From positions 1 to 52,119 of the forward strand of contig JAICKA010000012.1 of NCBI GenBank assembly GCA_025928185.1: a DNA stretch of 52,119 nt, in the 5' to 3' direction. This document shows positions 27,658-34,171 of the stretch, one piece after another. This DNA comes from Gemmatimonadaceae bacterium. Lineage in GTDB: Bacteria > Gemmatimonadota > Gemmatimonadetes > Gemmatimonadales > Gemmatimonadaceae. The notes under the pieces were generated by a model. It saw nothing but the letters and a program-made list of their open reading frames with translations, did no database searches and was not told the origin of the DNA. Positions within the stretch are counted from its first letter, which is position 1; every line of letters begins with the position of its first letter. The position numbers and the translations under genes are program-made.

Positions 27658-27897
27658 TCAATAGGGACGCGCCGGCCGGCTCTTCTTCTGCGCGCACTCT
27701 TCGCAGAGCGTGGCGCTGGCGTTCAGGCGCGCTCCGCAACTGACACACAAGCTGAACACGCGCACTCCGTTCGCCGAGACTTCGCGGTGAATCGGTGGCG
27801 TAAAGCCGAGCGCGAGCGGATGGACGATCAGTCGCGGCGCACGGCGGCTTGCTTGCCATGCCCGCACCCGCGCGATGAGTCGATGAAAGTAATGCAT
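27658..27897 (-). CDS. Small zinc-ribbon protein
   Basis: 79 residues. A basic, amphipathic N-terminal half is followed by a zinc ribbon with C51-x2-C54 and C65-x2-C68 (LCVSCGARL, LCEECAQ). Starts 72 bases after the trpS stop; ATG at 27897. It is the second short ribbon protein in this stretch, unrelated in sequence outside the cysteines to the one at 26619. Confidence 0.75.
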   Translation of the reverse strand: MHYFHRLIARVRAWQASRRAPRLIVHPLALGFTPPIHREVSANGVRVFSLCVSCGARLNASATLCEECAQKKSRPARPY

Positions 27898-27969
27898 GAG
27901 AAACTCGGCGACGAATTCGCGTGCTCAAAATGCACGACATATGCCGCGTTTCGCTGGTGGTCGTCACGG

Positions 27970-28983
27970 TCAGAAGCCCATCCGGTCGCGAACCGCGTCC
28001 ATCGTCTCCCGAGCCAGCGCGCGGCAATGCGTCGCGCCTGCCGCGAGCACGTCATCGACAGTTCGCGGCGAGTCTGCCAGCTCGGCGGCACGACGACGAA
28101 TCGGTACGAGCTCCCGCTCCATCGATTCGGCCAGCACCTTCTTGCAATCGATGCAGCCCCAGCCCGCCGTGCGGCACTGCACGGCCACGTGCTCCACCGT
28201 GTCCGGCGGACTGAACGCCTTGTGAAGGTGATAGATGTTACAAACTTCCGGCGTGCCGGGATCGGTTTTCCGAATGCGCTTGGGATCCGTGACCGCGGGC
28301 CGCAACTTGGCCCAGATCGACTCCGGACTCTCGAGCAACCCGATCGTATTGCCCATCGACTTCGACATCTTCGCCTGGCCGTCCAGCCCCATGATGCGAC
28401 GCGTCGGCGTCAGCAGGGCCTTGGGCTCCGGAAAGAACTGCTCGCGCTCCTCCGTGCCGTCTTCGTTCGTGCTGCCGGTCGGGCGTCCGAACTGCGAGTT
28501 CCAGCGTCGCGCCACCACGCGCGACAATTCCAGGTGCTGCACCTGATCCTCGCCGACGGGCACCGAATCCGCGCGATACAACAGAATGTCCGCCGCCTGC
28601 AGCACGGGATAATTGAGCAGCCCCGCCGCGATGCTCTCCTGCCGCTGCGCCTTCTCCTTGAACTGCGTTTGACGTTCCAGCTCGCCGAGCGGTGTGATCG
28701 TATTCAGGAACCAGGTCAGTTCGGTATGTTCCGGAACCTGCGATTGTACGAACAACGTGGCGGCGTTCGGATCGATGCCGGCGGCAAGCAGCGAGACGGC
28801 CATCGCACGGCGCCGAAGGCGGAGTTGCTCCGGGTCGTACGCCACGGTAATTGCGTGGTAGTCGACGATGCAGAAGATCGCTTCGAACTCGTGCTGCAGC
28901 CGTACCCAGTTTCGAACCGCGCCGAGGTAGTTTCCGATGTGCAGTTCCCCGGACGGCTGAATTCCACTGAAGATCCGTGACAT
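27970..28983 (-). CDS. trpS: Tryptophan--tRNA ligase
   Basis: 337 residues. Class I motifs SGELHIGNYLGA near 11-22 and KMSKS (GQAKMSKSMGN), GEDQVQHLELSR, and the C-terminal GWGCIDCKKVLAESM segment identify TrpRS. It charges tRNA-Trp. Its ATG overlaps the divergent inositol-monophosphatase start by seven bases, so the two promoters must sit inside each other's coding region unless the plus-strand start is further in. Confidence 0.97.
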   Translation of the reverse strand: MSRIFSGIQPSGELHIGNYLGAVRNWVRLQHEFEAIFCIVDYHAITVAYDPEQLRLRRRAMAVSLLAAGIDPNAATLFVQSQVPEHTELTWFLNTITPLGELERQTQFKEKAQRQESIAAGLLNYPVLQAADILLYRADSVPVGEDQVQHLELSRVVARRWNSQFGRPTGSTNEDGTEEREQFFPEPKALLTPTRRIMGLDGQAKMSKSMGNTIGLLESPESIWAKLRPAVTDPKRIRKTDPGTPEVCNIYHLHKAFSPPDTVEHVAVQCRTAGWGCIDCKKVLAESMERELVPIRRRAAELADSPRTVDDVLAAGATHCRALARETMDAVRDRMGF

Positions 28984-29828
28984 CCGGTCAACATAACATC
29001 GGTCGTCAGCTCCTGGCGACCTGCGTCGCCGCGGCGGCGCGTGCCGGCGATTTCATTCGCGAGCGCGCGACCAATCGCGGCGCAATTCACTGGGAGGAAA
29101 AGGCGCGCGCCGACTTCGTGAGCGACGTCGATCGCGGCGCCGAGCAGGCGATCGCCGACATCGTCGCCGCGCGCCACGCCGACGCGCGCATCCTCGGCGA
29201 GGAGCTGTCGCCGGCGATGAACGATCGCGCCGGCCTCGTGTTCGTCGTCGACCCGCTCGACGGTACGACGAATTTTCTCCACGGTTTTCCGTGGTACGCC
29301 GTCTCGATTGCCGCGCTGGTGGATGGCGACGTCGTGGCCGGCGCCGTGCTCAATGCGGCAACGGGCGAGCTGTTCACCGCGACGTCCGGCGGCGGCGCAC
29401 GTGCCAACGGCCAACCGATTCGGGTGTCGCCGATCACCGATCCCAGGCGTTCGCTCGTCGGCACCGGCTTTCCGTTCAAGGAGGGAGCGCGGATCGATGA
29501 GTATTTGCGAATGCTCGAGCCCATCATGCGCGGCACGGCCGGCATTCGCCGGCCCGGAGCCGCGGCGCTCGATCTCGCGGACGTCGCCTGCGGCCGGTTC
29601 GAGGCCTTCTGGGAGCTGATGCTCGCCCCGTGGGACATCGCCGCGGGCATTCTGCTCGTGCGCGAAGCGGGCGGCGTGATCACCGATCTGGAAGGCAGGC
29701 CGTGCCCCGTGGCGCACACCGGCGTCGTGGCGGGCAGTCCCGCAATGCACGCCTGGCTGCTCGAGCGCGTCGCCGCCCGACACACCTCGGCTCTGGACAC
29801 CCCGGCTCCCCCTGTCCACAATCAATGA
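28977..29828 (+). CDS. Inositol monophosphatase family protein
   Basis: 283 residues from GTG 28977. All metal-site motifs are present: ADFVSDVDRGAE, ILGEEL (Glu), DPLDGTTNF and WDIAAGILLVREAGG. Members dephosphorylate inositol phosphates, 3'-phosphoadenosine-type or sugar phosphates; substrate not fixed here. The GTG overlaps the divergent trpS start by seven bases; a slightly later start is possible because the first 10 residues are not conserved in type. No signal peptide. Confidence 0.92.
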   Translation: MTSGQHNIGRQLLATCVAAAARAGDFIRERATNRGAIHWEEKARADFVSDVDRGAEQAIADIVAARHADARILGEELSPAMNDRAGLVFVVDPLDGTTNFLHGFPWYAVSIAALVDGDVVAGAVLNAATGELFTATSGGGARANGQPIRVSPITDPRRSLVGTGFPFKEGARIDEYLRMLEPIMRGTAGIRRPGAAALDLADVACGRFEAFWELMLAPWDIAAGILLVREAGGVITDLEGRPCPVAHTGVVAGSPAMHAWLLERVAARHTSALDTPAPPVHNQ

Positions 29829-29847
29829 TCCCCGATCGGAGCACGTT

Positions 29848-30378
29848 ATGCTTCGCCGCTTGTTGTACCTCGCCGCCATCGCGCTAACCGCCGCACCGTC
29901 GATCGCCGTCGCCCAGAACCCGCTCGCCGACGCATTTCGCGCCAATGCCGCCGACGAGGCGAAGAATCTCGTCGCCGCGGCGGAGGAGATGCCGGCCGAC
30001 AAGTACGGCTACAAGCCGACGCCGGCCCAGATGTCGTTCGGACAGATCGTGGTCCATCTCTCCAGCGGCAACGACGCGCTGTGTGGAGCGCTCACCGGCG
30101 TCAAGGCGCCGATGCGCAGCAAGGTGGCAGTCACCGATTCCAAGGACGTCCTCGTTGCCCGGCTGAAGGAGACTTTCGACTTCTGTCATGATGCCTTGGC
30201 GAAGCTCACCGACGCCGGCCTCGGGACCGAAGTCCCGGTGTTCGGGCGCAAGTTCACGCGTGCGCGGCTCGAGCTGGTCATCGTGGGCGACTGGGCGGAC
30301 CACTACAGCCAGGTCTCGAACTACCTGCGGATCAACGGCCTGTTGCCGCCGACGGCGAAGCGGCCCGAGAAGGAGTAG
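29848..30378 (+). CDS. Exported DinB-like domain protein
   Basis: 176 residues. Signal peptide of about 23 residues (LLYLAAIALTAAPSIAVAQN). The mature part is a helical bundle of the DinB/YfiT type with candidate metal ligands in QIVVHLSSGND and GDWADHYSQ. DinB-fold proteins are usually cytoplasmic thiol- or metal-dependent enzymes; an exported form is typical of some soil bacteria. ATG at 29848 is 19 bases after the phosphatase stop. Confidence 0.8.
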   Translation: MLRRLLYLAAIALTAAPSIAVAQNPLADAFRANAADEAKNLVAAAEEMPADKYGYKPTPAQMSFGQIVVHLSSGNDALCGALTGVKAPMRSKVAVTDSKDVLVARLKETFDFCHDALAKLTDAGLGTEVPVFGRKFTRARLELVIVGDWADHYSQVSNYLRINGLLPPTAKRPEKE

Positions 30379-30398
30379 CACCCGGGGCGCATCGGCTC

Positions 30399-30470
30399 GA
30401 GAGGACTTGTACGGGGAGGCCTTATTTTTCCTTCCAGCCTCCCCTCTCCCCTCTCCTCTCTCTCCTCTGA
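30399..30470. repeat. Purine/pyrimidine heptad tract with inverted arm
   Basis: CCTCCCC, TCTCCCC, TCTCCTC and TCTCTCC form consecutive heptads at 30438-30468; a short complementary GAGAGGA/GGGGAGG arm is at 30399-30419. The spacer contains a five-T run. The tract ends a few bases before the ftcD start, so it also forms its 5' leader; no clear Shine-Dalgarno is left. Confidence 0.65.
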
Positions 30471-30474
30471 AGTA

Positions 30475-31998
30475 ATGCGCCTCGTCGAATGCGTCCCGAA
30501 TTTCTCCGAAGGCCGACGGCCTGAGATCGTCACCGCCATCCGCGACGCCATTGCCGCCGTGGATGGCGTCGCCGTTCTCGACGTCTCGTCCGACCAGTCG
30601 CACAACCGCACCGTCGTCACCTTCGTGGTGCCGGTCGAGCGCGCGGTCGACGCGGCGTTCGCCGGCATTCACGCCGCGCGCGAGCGCATCGACCTGAACA
30701 AGCACTCGGGCGAGCACCCGCGCATGGGCGCCGCCGACGTCGTGCCGTTCATCCCGCTCGAGGGCACGACGATGGACGATTGCATCGTGCTCGCGCGCAC
30801 CCTCGGCGAGCGTGTCGGCAAGGAGCTGGGTATTCCAGTTTTCTTATACGAGCGCGCCGCAACGTCCCCGGCACGCGAGAATCTCGCCGACGTGCGCCGC
30901 GGCGAGTTCGAAGGCATTCGCGACGAGATGGCCGCCGGCGCGGCGCACCGCAAGCCCGACTTCGGCCCCGGCCGCGTGCATGCCACCGCGGGCGCGGTCG
31001 CGATCGGCGCGCGGCCGTTCCTGGTCGCCTACAACGTGTATCTCGGTCCGGTCGAGAACCTGCCCGTCGCCAAGGCCGTTGCGAAGGCCGTGCGCGGCTC
31101 CTCCGGTGGACTGCGCTACGTGAAAGGACTCGGCCTCGAGGTCGACGGTCAGGCGCAGGTGTCGATGAATCTCGTCGATACCGAGAAGACGCCGATCTAT
31201 CGCGCGTACGAGATGGTGAAGCGCGAGGCGGAAGCGCACGGCGTATCGCCGACGTGGAGCGAGATCGTCGGCGTCGTGCCCGAGCGAGCGCTGTTCGAGA
31301 CCGCCGCGCGCCACATCCAGCTGCGCGACTTCAAGCCGGAGATGGTGCTCGAGCAGAAGGTGCGCGCCGCCGTGCAGGGCGGCGAGTCGCTGTCCGGCTT
31401 CGTCGCGTCGGTCGCGTCGTCGTCGCCCACGCCGGGCGGCGGCAGCGTGAGCGCACACGCCGGCGCGCTCGCCGCCGCGCTCGCACAGATGGTCGCCGGC
31501 CTCACCGCCGGCCGAAAGAAATACGTCGCCGTCGACGCCGAAATGCGCGAGTTGGGCCTCGAGGCGGCGAAGCTCGTGAATACGCTGACGACGCTCGTCA
31601 CGCGCGACGCGGACTCGTACGGTGCGGTGTCTGCGGCCTACAAGCTTCCGTCAGAGCCGGCCGAAGCACTGGCCAAACGCAAGGCCGCGATCACCGACGC
31701 GCTGCTCGGCGCCTCCGAGGTGCCGCTGGAAACGGCGCGCGCCTGCGCGCGCGTGGCCGAGCTGGCGGCGACGTGCGCCACGAAGGGCAACACGAACGCG
31801 GTGTCGGACGCTGGCGTCGCCGCGCTGCTCGCCGAAGCGGCCTGTCGCGGTGCGGTGTACAACGTGCGGATCAACGTCGCATCGCTCGAGGACAAGTCGC
31901 GCGGCGCTGGGCTGATCGAGGAAGCAAGGCAGCTGCTGGCGAAGACTCGCACGTCTGTCGAGCGGGCGACGGCGGCGGTGGACGCGGCGATCGGGTAA
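30475..31998 (+). CDS. ftcD: Bifunctional glutamate formimidoyltransferase / formimidotetrahydrofolate cyclodeaminase
   Basis: 507 residues, the fused FTCD form. Residues 1 to about 300 are the formiminotransferase: ECVPNFSEGRR, catalytic-region SGEHPRMGAADVVPF, GPGRVHATAGA and YNVYLGPVENLPVAK. Residues about 312-507 are the helical cyclodeaminase: ASSSPTPGGGSVSAHAGAL, AACRGAVYNVRIN. It transfers the formimino group from formiminoglutamate to tetrahydrofolate and releases ammonia, the last step of one histidine-degradation route. Other histidine-degradation genes are not in this window. It follows a heptad tract in its leader. Confidence 0.95.
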   Translation: MRLVECVPNFSEGRRPEIVTAIRDAIAAVDGVAVLDVSSDQSHNRTVVTFVVPVERAVDAAFAGIHAARERIDLNKHSGEHPRMGAADVVPFIPLEGTTMDDCIVLARTLGERVGKELGIPVFLYERAATSPARENLADVRRGEFEGIRDEMAAGAAHRKPDFGPGRVHATAGAVAIGARPFLVAYNVYLGPVENLPVAKAVAKAVRGSSGGLRYVKGLGLEVDGQAQVSMNLVDTEKTPIYRAYEMVKREAEAHGVSPTWSEIVGVVPERALFETAARHIQLRDFKPEMVLEQKVRAAVQGGESLSGFVASVASSSPTPGGGSVSAHAGALAAALAQMVAGLTAGRKKYVAVDAEMRELGLEAAKLVNTLTTLVTRDADSYGAVSAAYKLPSEPAEALAKRKAAITDALLGASEVPLETARACARVAELAATCATKGNTNAVSDAGVAALLAEAACRGAVYNVRINVASLEDKSRGAGLIEEARQLLAKTRTSVERATAAVDAAIG

Positions 31999-32016
31999 TC
32001 CGATCGCCACGCGCGA

Positions 32017-32859
32017 TCAGGCGGTGCTCAACACCTTGCTGCTGCTCCAGCCGACGGTGCCCTCGCCGTCGTCCACCTTCCACCAATCGCGGTCCTTCAC
32101 CACGCGCGGCCCGTCGACGATCACGACACCAGTGCCCTTGGTCAGCGCCTTGATGATGTGTCCACCGAGTCCGGGTGCGGTGCGAACGTTCCCGTCCTGA
32201 TTGAGCAGCGCCATTCCGCCCACGGCCAGACTTCGATCGCGCAATGCATCGAGCATCGCATCGTCGCCGTGCAGGCGATCGCGGTCCACGTCCGTCGGGA
32301 TGCCGTCGACGGTGCCGTGATCGCTGTATTGCCAGAATGTGTAATCGCTCCAGCCGCCGACGAGCGTCGGTGTCGTTGCGTAGCTGGCGATCCACAGCGG
32401 GCATGTGTCTGCGAACACGCTGCTGTTGGCGGTGAGCTCCTTCCACGCGGACGGATAGGTGTAGATCGCCGGCGCGCGGCCGACGGCGCGTTCCAGGGTC
32501 TGCACGAACTCGCCGAGTCGTCGCACGACTTCCACAGCGGCATAGGAGACCGTTCCCGAGCCGTCGCCGGGAGCTTCGACGTCGAGCGCCGGCGGCAGAT
32601 CGCCCGGCTGCGGCTTGCCCACGACCCTGAGGAAGTGCGCCGCCTGCTGCTGGACGTCGGCGTCGTGATGATAGAAGTGGTATAATCCTGGGGCGACGCC
32701 GGCCGCGCGACAGCCGGCGAGATTCGTCGAGCAGGCAGGATCGGAAAACGTCAGGCCTTCCGTGGCCTTGATGTAGGCGAATGAGATGCCGGCGCGCCTC
32801 ACGCGCAACCAGTTCACGCGTCCATTATTGTGTGAAACGTCGACGCCTTCGAGTGCCAT
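32017..32859 (-). CDS. GH25 family lysozyme with C-terminal SH3-like domain
   Basis: 280 residues. The GH25 muramidase domain begins at the N terminus: GVDVSH at 5-10, FAYIKATEG, GLYHFYHH, PALDVEAPG with the catalytic Asp93-x-Glu95, and FWQYSDHGTVDGIPTDVDRD. Residues about 215-280 resemble a bacterial SH3 domain (NVRTAPGLGGHII, WWKVDDGEGTVGWSSSK). No signal peptide, although the substrate is peptidoglycan; export must be unconventional, or it is phage-like or released by lysis. Convergent with ftcD (18-base gap) and divergent from the lipoprotein pair. Confidence 0.92.
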   Translation of the reverse strand: MALEGVDVSHNNGRVNWLRVRRAGISFAYIKATEGLTFSDPACSTNLAGCRAAGVAPGLYHFYHHDADVQQQAAHFLRVVGKPQPGDLPPALDVEAPGDGSGTVSYAAVEVVRRLGEFVQTLERAVGRAPAIYTYPSAWKELTANSSVFADTCPLWIASYATTPTLVGGWSDYTFWQYSDHGTVDGIPTDVDRDRLHGDDAMLDALRDRSLAVGGMALLNQDGNVRTAPGLGGHIIKALTKGTGVVIVDGPRVVKDRDWWKVDDGEGTVGWSSSKVLSTA

Positions 32860-32990
32860 GGTGGCCTCCGGGCCGCGGGAACGGGGTTCAGGACCCTACG
32901 CCAACATACGCCATTCAGCAGGCCCGCACACGTGACGAACGGGCCATTCGGGCGGTTTACAGGTAGAACACGAGACTTGGAGATACCTTG

Positions 32991-33509
32991 GTGCGACTCG
33001 TTGCGCTGCTCGCGGTGATTGCCCTCGTGGGCTGCGACGACATCACGGCGCCTGACATAGTGTCGTCACCCGCACCGGCGAGCGCGACGAGTCCGATCGC
33101 GCTCACGACGAGTGTGAGTTCCTCGGTGCTCGCGCCCGGCGATTCGGTGACGATTACCATCACTGTGACGAACGTCGCGGATACGACGGTGACGATCGGC
33201 TGGGGCCTATGCAGCTCCCTGTTCGTCGTCAGCACACGCTCCGGACGCGCCGTTGGCCCCGACGTCGCCGGTCTGGTGTGTCCGCCGGTTCTGTTCACGG
33301 CCACCCTTGCGCCGAATGAGTCGATGTCGTTGCCGGCGACGTGGTCAGGGATGCTGAGCGGTGCCGTGTCAGCACAGGAAACCTGGTATGGCATTCTCAA
33401 TGGCGGCATGCGAGGGCGAATCCCGGCCGGCAACTACCTCGTGCGCGGCGGTGCCGCATTCGGTCCCGTCCGAAGCAATGCCGCGGCGGAGCTGACGGTT
33501 TTGCCATAG
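32991..33509 (+). CDS. Lipoprotein with BsuPI-like beta-sandwich domain (paralog 1)
   Basis: 172 residues starting at GTG 32991; GGAG lies 8 bases upstream. A TTG directly before it is possible, but the GTG start gives an N terminus (MRLVALL) like that of the next gene. Lipobox ALVGC with Cys15. The mature part, from about residue 40, is an immunoglobulin-like sandwich with SSSVLAPGDSVTITITVTN, like the intracellular proteinase inhibitor BsuPI fold. Exported to the membrane surface; function unknown. Paralogous to the next gene; both end VRSN...A.LT(V/I)LP. Confidence 0.75.
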   Translation: MRLVALLAVIALVGCDDITAPDIVSSPAPASATSPIALTTSVSSSVLAPGDSVTITITVTNVADTTVTIGWGLCSSLFVVSTRSGRAVGPDVAGLVCPPVLFTATLAPNESMSLPATWSGMLSGAVSAQETWYGILNGGMRGRIPAGNYLVRGGAAFGPVRSNAAAELTVLP

Positions 33510-33588
33510 CACCGAAGAACATCGCTCGTTTGCTGCGTGTCACTCGACAGCCGTCTATTCGATTTGGAATTCACTCGACGAGGCTTCA

Positions 33589-34074
33589 ATGCGCATAGCT
33601 CATCTCATCGCACTGCTCGGACTCGCGGCGCTCGCCAGTTGCCGCGACACGACTGCGCCGACGGACGACAGCAACGCCGCGCCAATCGATTTCATGAGCC
33701 AACTGACGCTCAGCACGACTCTCAGCTCCTCGGTACTCACGACGGGTACGCCGATCACGGTGACGGTGACATTGCGAAACGTCTCGAAGACGACGGCGCA
33801 CATCGAGGCGAGCGGGTGCCCGTCGCGGTTCGTCGTCGACTCGCGTGACGGGCACGCCGTCGCGCCGGGCGAGGAGGTATGCACCGAGGTTTACATTGCC
33901 CGCGATCTGGCCCCGGGCGAATCAATTTCGTTCACGCAGGACTGGAGCGGCATGTCGGTCGTTGGCGACGATGGGCTCGTCACGGTCCCTGCCGGTGACT
34001 ACATCGTGCTCGGAAGCTCAATGAACGGTGCGGTACGAAGCAATCCCGGCGCGAAGCTGACGATTCTGCCGTGA
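33589..34074 (+). CDS. Lipoprotein with BsuPI-like beta-sandwich domain (paralog 2)
   Basis: 161 residues from ATG 33589, preceded by GAGG. Lipobox ALASC with Cys18. Domain pattern TLSSSVLTTGTPITVTVTLRN, RFVVDSRDGHAVAPG, LAPGESISFTQDWSGM and a final VRSNPGAKLTILP match paralog 1 block for block, so the pair arose by tandem duplication. Two cysteines in the mature part (in SGCPSRF and EEVCTEV) match positions in paralog 1 and could form a disulfide. Confidence 0.78.
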   Translation: MRIAHLIALLGLAALASCRDTTAPTDDSNAAPIDFMSQLTLSTTLSSSVLTTGTPITVTVTLRNVSKTTAHIEASGCPSRFVVDSRDGHAVAPGEEVCTEVYIARDLAPGESISFTQDWSGMSVVGDDGLVTVPAGDYIVLGSSMNGAVRSNPGAKLTILP

Positions 34075-34104
34075 CATCACTGCGCGCGAATGCCACCCTG
34101 ACAC

Positions 34105-34138
34105 CACGGCCCGGCAGCGCGAACGCCACCGGGCCGTG
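34105..34138. terminator. Perfect 10-bp inverted repeat between convergent genes
   Basis: CACGGCCCGG and CCGGGCCGTG surround a 14-base loop between the lipoprotein stop (34074) and the M14 stop (34172). No T-run on either side. A bidirectional 3'-end hairpin is likely. Confidence 0.6.
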
Positions 34139-34171
34139 AGAACTCTCTAACACGCCGTCATTCGACCTGGC

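Noticed and set aside
28977-28983. Sequencing error at the trpS/inositol monophosphatase overlap
   Set aside because: Both proteins are complete and in frame; a short head-to-head overlap with alternative start choice explains it.
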